Source: JBJMQS01 sp045802605
Lineage (GTDB): Bacteria; Planctomycetota; Planctomycetia; Gemmatales; Gemmataceae
DNA: 64,000 nucleotides
NCBI GenBank assembly: GCA_045802605.1
Contig: JBJMQS010000073.1
Coordinates: 124,001-188,000, forward strand
Direction: 5' to 3'
This document shows positions 44,134-53,171 of the stretch, piece after piece (positions within the stretch are counted from its first letter, which is position 1; every line of letters starts with the position of its first letter). The position numbers and the translations under genes are program-made. The notes under the pieces are model-generated. The model worked only from the letters and a program-made list of their open reading frames with translations. It was not told the DNA's origin and searched no databases.

Positions 44134-45261
44134 TTAACTCGCGCCTAAGACTCGGCGAATCTCGTCGGCCGTCGTCGTCCCGGCCTGGACAGCATCCTCG
44201 GCCGCGATGCGAATGGTGCGCAAGCCCGAACTAGCTGCCACAGCCGCGAGCGACTCCGTGTCCGCCTTGGCCAGCACGGTCCGCCGAAACTCAGCGTTTG
44301 GGACCAGCAATTCCGCCAGCAGAAAGCGACCGCGAAACCCACTGTTATGGCAATGCTCGCACCCCCGGCCCTCGCATGAGCCACACCGTCGGCGGATTAA
44401 CCGCTGATTGAGAATCGCCCGCACGCTACTCGTCAACAAATACGGCTCGATGCCCATCTCCAGCAAACGGCCCACCACTCCGGCGGCCGAGCCGGAATGC
44501 AGGGTGCTGATAACGAGATGGCCCGTCAACGCGGCTTCAATCGCCACGGCAGCGGTTTCGCGGTCGCGAATCTCGCCGACCATGATCACGTCGGGATCTT
44601 GGCGTAGCAGGCTGCGCAAGCCGCGGGCAAAGTCGAACTCATGGCCCGGCCGTACTTGCGATTGCGTCACGCCGGGAATGATCTGTTCGACCGGATCCTC
44701 AATGCTCACGACGTGCCGGCCCTCGCGGTCGCGCATGAGCCGCCGCAAGCAGGCGTAGATGGTCGTGGTTTTGCCGCTGCCGCTCGGCCCGGTCAGGAAC
44801 AAGATACCCGAGCGTTCCTGAAGCAGGCCGGATAATGAATCGAAAAGCTCCTCGTTCAATCCGAGATGTTCAAGTTCCGTCAGTGGCGTGGCCGCGCGGA
44901 AGATGCGTACTACGGCCTTCTCGCCATGAACCGTGGGAAAGGTGCTGACGCGCATTTCTGCGCCCTGGCCATCCTCCGCATGCAGGCCGCCTTCTTGCGG
45001 AATATCGGTGCGGTAGGTGAGCAGCTCCGCCATCACCTTAAGGCGGGCGACGAGATTGTGGCTAATCTCTTTGGGCAGCCGCGCGATTGGCCGCAGCACG
45101 CCGTCGATGCGAAACTTGATTTCGGTGGCGTCGGGCGTCGGTTCGAAGTGAACGTCGCTGGCCGCGATGCGGATCACCTCGGCCAAGACGGTGTCAACGA
45201 TCGTGACGACACGTTCCTCGCCGCTGATCGCATTGAGGCGCTTCTGAAATTCGATGGACAT
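44134..45261 (-). CDS. GspE/PilB-like secretion ATPase
   Basis: 375 residues, shorter than usual because the N-terminal T2SSE_N domain is absent; the start at 45261 gives MSIEFQKRLNAISGEERVV. Motifs: Walker A GPSGSGKTTT (about 160), Asp box SIEDPVEQII, Walker B RQDPDVIMVGEIRDRETA, His box VISTLHSGSAAG, and the zinc-binding tetra-Cys CGSCEGRGCEHC near 300. It powers pilin assembly by the GspF platform. It is the first gene of the six-gene operon 45261-40416. Confidence 0.9.
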   Translation of the reverse strand: MSIEFQKRLNAISGEERVVTIVDTVLAEVIRIAASDVHFEPTPDATEIKFRIDGVLRPIARLPKEISHNLVARLKVMAELLTYRTDIPQEGGLHAEDGQGAEMRVSTFPTVHGEKAVVRIFRAATPLTELEHLGLNEELFDSLSGLLQERSGILFLTGPSGSGKTTTIYACLRRLMRDREGRHVVSIEDPVEQIIPGVTQSQVRPGHEFDFARGLRSLLRQDPDVIMVGEIRDRETAAVAIEAALTGHLVISTLHSGSAAGVVGRLLEMGIEPYLLTSSVRAILNQRLIRRRCGSCEGRGCEHCHNSGFRGRFLLAELLVPNAEFRRTVLAKADTESLAAVAASSGLRTIRIAAEDAVQAGTTTADEIRRVLGAS

Positions 45262-45270
45262 ATAAAGAGT

Positions 45271-45604
45271 TTACCGCAGAGACGCAGAGAGCGGTACTAT
45301 CTCAGTTCAGTGTTTGATTATCTTCACACCAAAGGTGTGAGATTTCTCAGCCCAGGGCAACGCCCTGGGTTAAGAGGCGCAAAGAGATGCAGGCTGAAGG
45401 CCTGCGATAGACTTGTCGCAGCCTTACAGGCTGCAAACCAATTCGCAGAAAACCCAGGGCGTTGCCCCCGGGGCTGAGAAATCCCAGGCCGTTGGCCTGA
45501 AGACCTAAGACAAAGCTGAGACACAAGTCAGAGAGCGCAGAGAAAAACCAGAGAAGACCTCTTCTCCGGTCTTTCTCTGCGCTCTCTGCGTCTCTGCGGT
45601 GAAC
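45271..45604. repeat. Palindromic repeat of CGCAGAGAG type, split by an insertion
   Basis: Left arm TTACCGCAGAGACGCAGAGA (continuing GCG) and right arm ending CTCTGCGTCTCTGCGGTGAAC. If the 235-bp element at 45294-45528 and one 9-bp direct repeat are removed, the two halves form one continuous palindrome of about 90 bp. Confidence 0.8.
45294..45528. mobile_element. MITE-like element, copy 2, with 9-bp target duplication
   Basis: A 235-bp element starting GTACTATCTCAGT and ending GCTGAGACACAAGT. It is flanked by the direct repeat CAGAGAGCG (45285-45293 and 45529-45537), and it lies inside another palindromic repeat. The interior has the hairpins CCCAGGGCAACGCCCTGGG, GCAGGCTGAAGGCCTGC and GCAGCCTTACAGGCTGC. 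It shares its core with copy 1 at 20598-20837 in inverted orientation. It carries no ORF, so it would need a transposase in trans. Confidence 0.8.
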
Positions 45605-45613
45605 TCTCTTGTT

Positions 45614-47578
45614 TTAACTCTTCACTTCAAATTCCGCGTCAATCACGTCATCCTTGCCGCTCTTTCCGCTTTGGCCATCGCCACTCGGCGGCGGCGGGGA
45701 AGCGCCGCCGGCACCCGGCTGGTCCTGTGCGTACAGGTGCTGGGCCATCGCTGACGATGCCTGCTCCAACTCGCCGATCGCCGCTCGAATCGCGGCCAAA
45801 TCGTCGCCGCTAGCGACTCGCTTCAGCTTCTCGACGGCGGACGTGATCGGTGCCTTGTCCGATTCCTTGATCTTGTCGCCCGAATCCTTGAGCATCTTCT
45901 CGATCTGGTAGATCCGGTTGTCCGCTTCGTTGCGGGCATCGGTCAGCTCGCGCTTCCGCTTGTCCTCGTCGGCGTGCGCTTCCGCGTCCCGCTTCATTTT
46001 CTCAATCTCATCCGATGTCATGCCGCTCGAGCCTTCGATGCGGATCTTGTTCTCCTTGCCCGTGCCAAGATCCTTGGCCGACACGTTGAGAATGCCGTTG
46101 GCATCGATATCGAATGTCACTTCGACCTTGGGCGTACCACGCGGTGCCGGCGGGATGCCGTCCAAGTGGAACGTGCCGATCTGCTTGTTGTCCTTGGCCA
46201 TCGGCCGTTCGCCCTGGAAGACTTTGATCTCCACCGACGGTTGGCTATCGGCCGCGGTCGTATAGATCTCGCTCTTCTTGTGCGGGATCGTGGTGTTGCG
46301 CGGGATCATTGGCGTGAGCACGCCACCCAGGGTTTCGATACCCAAGGTCAACGGCGTCACGTCGAGGAGCAACAAGTCAGACTTCGAGCCGAGCAGCAAC
46401 TGAGCGCCCTGGATCGCAGCCCCAATGGCCACTACTTCGTCCGGGTTTACGCCCTTGTGGCCTTCCTTGCCGAAGATCTCGCGGACCAACTGCTGCACCC
46501 GCGGCATGCGGGTCATACCGCCGACCAGCACCACTTCGTCCACGTCCGACGGCTTATAGCCCGCGTCTTGCATAGCCGACATCACCGGCTTGCGGCATCG
46601 CTCGATCAGGTGATCGACCATCCGCTCAAACTGAGCGCGGGTCAAAGACATCTGCAAGTGCTTCGGGCCTGAAGCATCGGCCGTAATGAACGGCAGATTG
46701 ATTTCCGTCTGGGCCGCTTGCGACAGGTCCTTCTTGGCTCGCTCAGCCGCTTCTTTCAAGCGCTGCAACGCCATCTGGTCCTTGCGCAGATCGATGCCAT
46801 TGTTCTTCTTGAAGTCATCCGCGATGAAGTCGATCAGCACTTGATCGAAGTCGTCGCCGCCGAGGTGCGTGTCGCCATTGGTGGACTTCACCTGAAACAG
46901 GCCGTCTGCTCCCACGTCCAGAATCGAGATATCGAAGGTGCCGCCGCCCAAGTCGAAGACGGCGATCTTCTCGTCCTTCTTCTTGTCGAGCGCATATGCC
47001 AGCGAAGCCGCGGTCGGCTCGTTGATGATGCGCATCCGCTGCTTGGTCTTCTTGCCCGTGCCCGGATCCTCGATTTCCCATTCCGTGTCGAACCCGGCAA
47101 TCTGAGCGGCATCGATCGTCGCTTGCCGCTGGGAGTCATTGAAGTACGCCGGCACGGTGATGACCGCTTTGCGGACCGTCTGGCCTAGATAGGCTTCGGC
47201 CGCTTCTTTGAGCTTGCGCAGAATCAGGGCCGAGATTTCCGGCGGTGAATAGGACTTGCCGTCGATATCGACCTTTACGAGATCGTTCGGTCCGCCCACG
47301 ATCTTGTAGGGGACGAGTTTCTCTTCCGACTCTACTTCGTTGTGCCGGCGGCCCATGAAGCGCTTGATCGAGTAGATGGTGCGCCGGGGATTCGTGATCG
47401 CCTGGCGTTTAGCAGGATCGCCCACGAGGCGATCGCCCTTGTCCGTGAACGCGACGACGCTGGGAGTGAGGCGGTTGCCTTCCTGATTCGCGATGACTTT
47501 GACCTCGCCGCCTTCCATCACGGCTACGACCGAGTTTGTCGTGCCCAAGTCAATTCCGATGATTTTTTCGCTCGCCAC
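45614..47578 (-). CDS. dnaK: Chaperone DnaK
   Basis: 654 residues. Starts MASEKIIGIDLGTTNSVVAVMEGG. The Hsp70 signatures are IDLGTTNS, IAVFDLGGGTFDISILD and VVLVGGMTRMPRVQQLV. The substrate domain starts DVTPLTLGIETLGGV, and the C-terminal tail ends DDVIDAEFEVKS. Grouped with no grpE or dnaJ here. No CIRCE repeat was seen upstream. Confidence 0.98.
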   Translation of the reverse strand: MASEKIIGIDLGTTNSVVAVMEGGEVKVIANQEGNRLTPSVVAFTDKGDRLVGDPAKRQAITNPRRTIYSIKRFMGRRHNEVESEEKLVPYKIVGGPNDLVKVDIDGKSYSPPEISALILRKLKEAAEAYLGQTVRKAVITVPAYFNDSQRQATIDAAQIAGFDTEWEIEDPGTGKKTKQRMRIINEPTAASLAYALDKKKDEKIAVFDLGGGTFDISILDVGADGLFQVKSTNGDTHLGGDDFDQVLIDFIADDFKKNNGIDLRKDQMALQRLKEAAERAKKDLSQAAQTEINLPFITADASGPKHLQMSLTRAQFERMVDHLIERCRKPVMSAMQDAGYKPSDVDEVVLVGGMTRMPRVQQLVREIFGKEGHKGVNPDEVVAIGAAIQGAQLLLGSKSDLLLLDVTPLTLGIETLGGVLTPMIPRNTTIPHKKSEIYTTAADSQPSVEIKVFQGERPMAKDNKQIGTFHLDGIPPAPRGTPKVEVTFDIDANGILNVSAKDLGTGKENKIRIEGSSGMTSDEIEKMKRDAEAHADEDKRKRELTDARNEADNRIYQIEKMLKDSGDKIKESDKAPITSAVEKLKRVASGDDLAAIRAAIGELEQASSAMAQHLYAQDQPGAGGASPPPPSGDGQSGKSGKDDVIDAEFEVKS

Positions 47579-48012
47579 GAGATTCTCCCGAGATTACTTC
47601 TCAAAAAGGTGTTACATCAGCCGCCACGTGCTGGCGGGTTGGAAACAAAAGCCAACAAACCTAACAATTTCGAGTCACCCTTACATGCGGTTAGAGCATT
47701 CGTAATGCCAATTCGATTCTCGCCGCCGCGGCGTCAGCGTAAGTTGTTATTTTGCAGACAATTGCGTCCACTAAGATTCGATGGGGGCGTTTTTCCGGAC
47801 GATTGCCCGCACCGCATTGTGCCATAGTGGCAGTCGATCTCGGGCCGGGTGCTCGCGCACCCCAGATGGTTTGGCAGTCCTACAAATCGGAAACCCCGAA
47901 CATTCCGCAACTTGCGGCAACCCAACCACCGCTCCGGTTCATTGACAGGGGTCTTTATGACCCCTACAGTAGGCGGAATTGTGAAATTTTAGCCCCACTT
48001 CGAGGCCGGCCC
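47579..48012. other. Divergent intergenic region dnaK / pheA
   Basis: 434 bp between the two divergent genes. No coding frame is convincing (a longer in-frame extension of pheA lacks a family match). No CIRCE-type inverted repeat or clear heat-shock promoter was recognised by eye. Both promoters must lie here. Confidence 0.5.
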
Positions 48013-49140
48013 ATGACACGCAAGCCCGAGACTCATGCGAGCCAGGCCGCCAGCAAAGCGACCGCCCATTTGAAAGGTCTGCGCACCCAAATCGACAGGC
48101 TCGATCTGCAGATCCTCAAGTTGGTCAACGACCGCGCGGAACTCGCCAACGAGATCGGCAAGCACAAGGAAACGGACGGGTCCGGCATCTTCTCTCCCGC
48201 GCGAGAAGAAGAGGTCCTGCAGAACGTCGTCGCCGCCAATAAGGGCCCTCTCGATGACGTAACCATCCGTGCCATTTACCGCGAAGTCATGAGCGGCTCG
48301 CGGGCCATGCAGCGAAAGCTCAAGGTCGCCTTCCTGGGGCCGGAATACAGCTACAGCTATCTGGCCACGGTCGAACGCTTCGGGCAAGACATCGAGTTCG
48401 TCCGTGTCGGCTCGATCGCCGCGGTGTTCGAGGACGTGAACCGGGGCCACGCGGAATTCGGCGTCGTGCCGTTGGAAAACTCCACGGACGGCCGCGTCGC
48501 TGACACGCTCGACATGTTCATGCGATTGCCGCAATTGAAGATCTGCGCCGAGATCCGCATGCAGATCCATCACAACTTGCTGGCCAACTGCGATCAGATG
48601 GAGATTCGCCGCGTCTACAGCAAGGGCCAAGCGCTTTCGCAGTGCCGCAACTGGCTGTCCAAGAATCTCTCCCATGCATCGCTGCACGAAGTGTCGAGCA
48701 CCGCGGACGCCGCCCGCTTGGCACTGACCGAACCAGGTGCTGCCGCGGTCGCCAGCCGGCAGGCCGCTGTTCGCTACGGCTTGCGGATTCTCAGCACCAA
48801 TATCGAGGACGCGCCGGACAACGAGACCCGTTTCGTGGTCATCGGCTTGCAAGCGGTCGACCGGACGGGCAAAGACAAGACGTCGATCATGTTCAAAGTG
48901 CCTCACAACCCCGGCTCTTTGGTCGATGCATTGACGATCTTCAAAGCGAACAAAGTGAATATGACCTGGATCGAGTCATTCCCATCGCGGGAAGGGAAGC
49001 CGGAGCACGTCTTTTTCGTCGATTTCGAAGGCCACGTGGACGACCCGAAGACGAAGAAAGCGCTCTCGGCCCTCGAAGCCGAAGCCAATAAGGTCATCGT
49101 GCTGGGCTCCTATCCGATGGCGCCCTTGTCCATGGATTGA
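48013..49140 (+). CDS. pheA: Bifunctional chorismate mutase / prephenate dehydratase
   Basis: 375 residues from ATG 48013 with GAGG 7 bp upstream. Domains: AroQ chorismate mutase (about 20-100, LRTQIDRLDLQILKLVNDRAELANEIGKHK), prephenate dehydratase (about 103-285, KVAFLGPEYSYSYLA, GVVPLENSTDGRV and the TRFVVIG motif), and an ACT domain (about 295-370, NPGSLVDALTIFKANKVNMTWIESFPSR) which binds Phe for feedback inhibition. It makes phenylpyruvate for phenylalanine. Confidence 0.95.
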   Translation: MTRKPETHASQAASKATAHLKGLRTQIDRLDLQILKLVNDRAELANEIGKHKETDGSGIFSPAREEEVLQNVVAANKGPLDDVTIRAIYREVMSGSRAMQRKLKVAFLGPEYSYSYLATVERFGQDIEFVRVGSIAAVFEDVNRGHAEFGVVPLENSTDGRVADTLDMFMRLPQLKICAEIRMQIHHNLLANCDQMEIRRVYSKGQALSQCRNWLSKNLSHASLHEVSSTADAARLALTEPGAAAVASRQAAVRYGLRILSTNIEDAPDNETRFVVIGLQAVDRTGKDKTSIMFKVPHNPGSLVDALTIFKANKVNMTWIESFPSREGKPEHVFFVDFEGHVDDPKTKKALSALEAEANKVIVLGSYPMAPLSMD

Positions 49141-49161
49141 CGGGTGGATTTTCTGATTAAA

Positions 49162-49232
49162 GTAGCCGCGGGCGTTAGCCCGCGCGTCCTGGCAATCGCT
49201 TGTGCCCGACGCGGGCTAAAGCCCGCGGCTAC
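49162..49232. repeat. REP-like palindrome, family A copy 2
   Basis: Arms GTAGCCGCGGGCGTTAGCCC and GGGCTAAAGCCCGCGGCTAC with a short spacer, between pheA and tpiA. Same family as 4635-4709; the core GTAGCCGCGGGC..AGCCCGCG is shared. Confidence 0.8.
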
Positions 49233-49265
49233 AAAAACGAAAAATAACAATCCGGCGAGAATCAT

Positions 49266-50012
49266 ATGTCCCGCACCAAATTTATCTGCGGCAACTGGAA
49301 GATGTTCACCTCGGCCACGTCCGGCCGGGAGTTGGCGAAGGCCGTCGCCGTCGGCGTGACATCGGATAGGGTGCGGGTCGCGGTCTGTCCGCCATTTCCG
49401 TATTTGGCAACAATCGCCGAGGCTCTTGCCGGTTCACGTGTGGGCCTCGGAGCGCAGAACCTATATCCCGCCGATGAGGGCGCATTCACTGGCGAAGTCA
49501 GTCCGACCATGCTTAAGGACGTCGGATGCCAGTACGTCATCGTCGGCCACAGCGAGCGGCGGCATATCCTCGGCGAGCAAGATGAGTTCATCAATCGCAA
49601 AGTCCGCGCGGCGATTTCAGCCGGCCTTACTGCCATTCTCTGCGTCGGTGAAACTCTTGATGAACGACAGCAAGATAAGACCGAAGACGTCTTGGCGCGT
49701 CAACTCGTCAATGGATTGAAGGACATTTCGAGTGCCGACTCGTTGGTCATCGCTTACGAGCCAGTCTGGGCCATCGGCACCGGTGTCAACGCTAGCCCGG
49801 AGCAAGCTCAGGATGCGCACCGGTTCATTCGCCAAATCGTCGCGCAGAAACTGGGCCAAACCGCATCCGACCAGATTATCATCCAGTACGGCGGCAGCGC
49901 GAAGCCCGACAATGTCGCGACTTTGCTCTCACAACCCGATGTCGATGGCGCACTGGTCGGCGGCGCGAGTCTGAAGGCGGAGTTGTTTCTGGCCATCATC
50001 AATCTCGCGTAG
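49266..50012 (+). CDS. tpiA: Triosephosphate isomerase
   Basis: 248 residues, family length. It interconverts DHAP and glyceraldehyde-3-phosphate. Active-site residues: Lys in ICGNWKMF, His in IVGHSERR, Glu in AYEPVWAIGTG; the phosphate-binding end is IQYGGSAKPDN and LVGGASLKAE. Start at 49266. Confidence 0.97.
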   Translation: MSRTKFICGNWKMFTSATSGRELAKAVAVGVTSDRVRVAVCPPFPYLATIAEALAGSRVGLGAQNLYPADEGAFTGEVSPTMLKDVGCQYVIVGHSERRHILGEQDEFINRKVRAAISAGLTAILCVGETLDERQQDKTEDVLARQLVNGLKDISSADSLVIAYEPVWAIGTGVNASPEQAQDAHRFIRQIVAQKLGQTASDQIIIQYGGSAKPDNVATLLSQPDVDGALVGGASLKAELFLAIINLA

Positions 50013-50035
50013 ATGGCCTCGCAATCGTGTCAACG

Positions 50036-51088
50036 CTATTGCGTAATCGTCGGTCGTGTGTCCGCCTTCTTCGCCATATGGATGGCAAAGCACGCATAAC
50101 TCGCCGCGTTTTGCATCGCCTCGGCTGGTGTCAGTTGCGCGTAGTTGTGTGCATGCACGGTGCCGTTGGTGCCGGTCAGCGCCCGGCCACTCGGTGAGGG
50201 AACCGCCGACGCGAAGTGATCGATATCTTTGTCCACATAATGGGCCGCCTCGTGGATGATCGTCACGACGCGCATCAATGGTCCGACAAACAGGTACTTA
50301 ATCCCGAATGACATCCGCCCAGGATTGGTCGTATCGCTGCGGCGATCGAACCCGCCTGGGTCGGAGTGGGCAAAATCGTCGGTATCCAGATCGCTGTCGA
50401 AGCAAGTGTCGCCGGTGTTGACCGCGATCTTCATGTGCGTGTAGAGCTTGCCCAGCTTGGACAGCATCTTTGTTTGGTTCTGTTCCTTGTCGATATGAAA
50501 ATGAGTCACGAGGGCCGCCCACTCCGGCATAGCTTCGACTTTATCAACGATTTCGCGTGTCAGGACGGGTGAATTCAGCAAGGCGTTGACATTTCCAACG
50601 GCGTTGGCGGCCGCGGTCAGCCAGGCGAGGGTTTCCGTCTTGTGGAGCAGGGCGGTCGCTTTCGGGGTGGCGGCAGTCGGAGGCGATGAGGTCGTCGGCG
50701 TTGAAGATGTTGAACCCCCTTCGCCGGCCAAACTCTTTTTGAAGCGGATGTTCACGCCGGAGTTGCCGCTGAGGTCCTCAGCCCCGCAATGAACCTGACC
50801 GTTGTTGGATTTTGAAGTCTCCGAATTGAGCGCCGCCAACGTTGGCCCGAGCACATCGACGCGCCCATCCGCCCATCCGAATCGCGAAGTTTGGTAAGCA
50901 CGAATGGCGCCGACTGTCTCCGGGCCCACAAAACCATCGACCGCAATCGGCGGCAAACCGGCTTTTCCGCGCACCTGATTGAGAAGCTGCTGAATGGCGC
51001 GTACGTCGACCTGAAGGTTTTTTCCGCCTTCGCCAACCGACCCGATGATGTGCGTCACGACGACGGTTCCTCCGATAAAGTTCGACAA
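50036..51088 (-). CDS. Peptidoglycan-binding / M35-like metalloprotease
   Basis: 350 residues. The N-terminal peptidoglycan-binding type 1 domain (DVRAIQQLLNQV...VDGFVGPETVGAIRAYQ, about 28-72) is followed by a Ser/Thr/Pro linker. A C-terminal domain carries the zinc site VVTIIHEAAHYVDKDIDHF (HExxH, about 263-281) and the late helix AEAMQNAASYACFAIHM typical of lysine-specific M35/deuterolysin peptidases. It has no ordinary signal peptide, so export would be by another route. Next to a PARG-like gene on the same strand. It may be a toxin or an envelope enzyme; uncertain. Confidence 0.7.
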   Translation of the reverse strand: MSNFIGGTVVVTHIIGSVGEGGKNLQVDVRAIQQLLNQVRGKAGLPPIAVDGFVGPETVGAIRAYQTSRFGWADGRVDVLGPTLAALNSETSKSNNGQVHCGAEDLSGNSGVNIRFKKSLAGEGGSTSSTPTTSSPPTAATPKATALLHKTETLAWLTAAANAVGNVNALLNSPVLTREIVDKVEAMPEWAALVTHFHIDKEQNQTKMLSKLGKLYTHMKIAVNTGDTCFDSDLDTDDFAHSDPGGFDRRSDTTNPGRMSFGIKYLFVGPLMRVVTIIHEAAHYVDKDIDHFASAVPSPSGRALTGTNGTVHAHNYAQLTPAEAMQNAASYACFAIHMAKKADTRPTITQ

Positions 51089-51243
51089 TGATGTGCGCTG
51101 CCGTTACGGGCCAGCGGAGCCAATCGTTGGCCTCCTTTCCCATAAGCACTTGTTCGGCCGATTTAGGCCTCAGATTTGTCGGCTGATTTTGGAATTTGCT
51201 GATTCAACGACGTGGAATACTTTTTCAAGTCGTCTGGTGAGCC

Positions 51244-52251
51244 CTAGTTGCCGTCACTCACACCCCACTGCAGTCCCAGCGACTCTATGTGGCTGACCAC
51301 ATCTGAAAGGTTGCGCTTTTCCGCATCGAACCCCATAAGTTGCCGCATCACTTCGTTCGCCCGATGGAAAGCCTGGGTGCCGCCAGCATCTCCCGTGTGG
51401 AATACGAGACGATCCAGGCCCGCCAGGTTCGCCGCCAAAAGTTGGAGTAGCGCCATCAGGATGCGATTGCCGCCATACGCTCCGCATCCCCAGAAACCGG
51501 TGTGGATGATGACCTCCGGAGTCGCAGTCTGATCACGGCGCGATTCCAAACGAGCGGCCGCGAATCCTGTGTAAGCCGTGCTCAGAATGAATTCGATCTC
51601 GTCTCGGCTATACAAGCCGCGGCCCCCGGCGGGTGCTTCCATGGCAATCAAATTTGTGATCGTTGGCGGCCGGATGGGCTGCGTGGCCCGGGCGACTGCC
51701 TCTTGGCTCGCGCGGGCAAAGTTGTTTCCGTAAAGCCCGTTCGGCCGGCCAAGAGCAGCATTGGGTTCGATCGCTACACGACAGCGGCGCTCGACCCCCA
51801 TCATCAGCGCAGGCGTCGGTTCTCCAAATTCCACCGTCGAGGGCCTGATGTCCGAGTGCTCCAACGCCTCGCGCAGAGAACCCAACGCAGGGTGCTCGGC
51901 CACTTGCATCTCGTCCTGCGCGAATAGCGGTCCAGGGTAGGCGCAGAACAGGTCTTGGTGCGCGAAGTTCAGATACCATTCGACCTTGGAACTGCCTGAC
52001 GGCGTAGGTTCATATCCGAAATAGTCCTCCCGGACTTCGTAATTCTTGGCCCCGCTGTTCCCCTCCAGCGCGATTGGCAACCTCATCTTCGCCCAACGGG
52101 AGAATGTGATTTGGCCTGAGTGAATGCTTTGCGGTGGACGCGCAATCCCATACACGGCTTGCTTGTTGGGATTGGAAAACCGTGGCGGGAACTCGGCCAC
52201 GAGTTTCGCCGTATCGAAGACGCGCCGGCAGATCGGGCTGATGTCGGCCAC
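51244..52251 (-). CDS. Divergent PARG-like (poly-ADP-ribose glycohydrolase) protein
   Basis: 335 residues. Two segments match the PARG fold. VEWYLNFAHQDLFCAYPGPLFAQDEMQVAEHPAL corresponds to the region with the catalytic QEE and has Q-D-E. HTGFWGCGAYGGNRILMALLQLLAANLAG corresponds to the family TGNWGCGAFGGD segment. The usual GGG loop before QEE is replaced by AYPGP, so it is a divergent member. PARG removes ADP-ribose from modified proteins. The neighbour downstream is a peptidoglycan-binding metalloprotease, so it may belong to a toxin/effector set; inference. Confidence 0.65.
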   Translation of the reverse strand: MADISPICRRVFDTAKLVAEFPPRFSNPNKQAVYGIARPPQSIHSGQITFSRWAKMRLPIALEGNSGAKNYEVREDYFGYEPTPSGSSKVEWYLNFAHQDLFCAYPGPLFAQDEMQVAEHPALGSLREALEHSDIRPSTVEFGEPTPALMMGVERRCRVAIEPNAALGRPNGLYGNNFARASQEAVARATQPIRPPTITNLIAMEAPAGGRGLYSRDEIEFILSTAYTGFAAARLESRRDQTATPEVIIHTGFWGCGAYGGNRILMALLQLLAANLAGLDRLVFHTGDAGGTQAFHRANEVMRQLMGFDAEKRNLSDVVSHIESLGLQWGVSDGN

Positions 52252-52290
52252 CGTTCCTTCACCTCCGGCACGCGTGCGGCTTGTGTTCGC

Positions 52291-52692
52291 CTACTTGTCC
52301 TTCTTCTCTCTCTTCCCGTTGATATCAAACTCCTGCTTTCCACCGCCGAAATCCGACGTGGCTTTCCCCTTGAACTTGTCGCCGTCGATCGTCAGCTTGT
52401 AGTCGATAGGGATCGTGTTATCCATGAACTTCCGCACGGCGGAGAACGTCAGAGAATCGTCCTTCAATTTCAAATCCTTGAGTTTCTCGTCCTTCTGGTC
52501 CGGCCAACTCATCGTGCCAACGAGTTTGTCCCCGTCCTTCTTGATCGTCATCGTGCAGGTGCGCTTCTGATCGCCGATTGCATAATCGCACTTCCAGATT
52601 CCGACCGGGTCCGTGCCGCCCTTCTTATCGTCCCGCGCGCTGGCGAGACCGCAGAGCCCGATTACCAACGCTACTGAGAGAATCGTTTTCAT
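52291..52692 (-). CDS. Secreted hypothetical protein
   Basis: 133 residues from ATG 52692, with GGAGG six bases upstream; an earlier in-frame start lacks one. Signal peptide MKTILSVALVIGLCGLASA. The beta-rich domain (DPVGIWKCDYAIGDQKRT...DGDKLVGTMSWPDQKDEK...DGDKFKGKATSDFGGGKQEF) resembles the lipocalin-like proteins of planctomycetes. No catalytic residue seen. Confidence 0.7.
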   Translation of the reverse strand: MKTILSVALVIGLCGLASARDDKKGGTDPVGIWKCDYAIGDQKRTCTMTIKKDGDKLVGTMSWPDQKDEKLKDLKLKDDSLTFSAVRKFMDNTIPIDYKLTIDGDKFKGKATSDFGGGKQEFDINGKREKKDK

Positions 52693-52820
52693 GTTCGCCT
52701 CCGAGAAGTGGGGGACGAGAAGCAATCTAACGCAGACCGCCATCGACCCTGGCAGCCGTTCATTGGATGGCGCGACCGCTGGTCAGGCCACCATAATCTC
52801 GACACGTTCGAGTTTCCTTT

Positions 52821-53171
52821 TTAGGTCTTGCGTCTCCAGATGATTTTCTGGCCGGGAGTCTCTGGGTCGGTGCCGGTAATCATGTTGTCATCCGCGCTAT
52901 CAATAAGAAATCCCGAGTCCTTAAGGCCGTCATTAAAAACGAAGTTATTGCCGCGCTGAATTCGCCACTTGAAAGTTCTCAGTTGCACCGGACCTTTCAG
53001 GGAGCCGGTGCCATCTTGGTTGATCGTTACTAAAACTGTGCCTCCGCCGACGCTCCAGTCCCAGGTACCAACGACCTTCGCCTTATACTTCTGGCTCATG
53101 CATCCGGCCGCGGCAACTGCCAGAACCAGCGCCAAGACGATGGCGCCCGCGGGCTTCTTAAACCTTTGCAC
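52821..53171 (-). CDS. Small lipoprotein with lipocalin-like domain
   Basis: 116 residues from a GTG at 53171, with AAAGGAG upstream. Lipoprotein signal FKKPAGAIVLALVLAVAAAGC (lipobox AAGC). The mature part (VVGTWDWSVGGGTVLVTINQDGTGSLKG) has the VGTW opening of small beta-barrel exported proteins. Role unknown. Confidence 0.65.
   Translation of the reverse strand: MQRFKKPAGAIVLALVLAVAAAGCMSQKYKAKVVGTWDWSVGGGTVLVTINQDGTGSLKGPVQLRTFKWRIQRGNNFVFNDGLKDSGFLIDSADDNMITGTDPETPGQKIIWRRKT

Noticed and set aside
47579..47760. CIRCE heat-shock operator upstream of dnaK
   Set aside because: No TTAGCACTC-N9-GAGTGCTAA type repeat was found; TTAGAGC...AATGC is not a match.
47752..48012. Longer N-terminus for pheA
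   Set aside because: No chorismate mutase similarity before MTRKPE, and a Shine-Dalgarno sequence fits ATG 48013.
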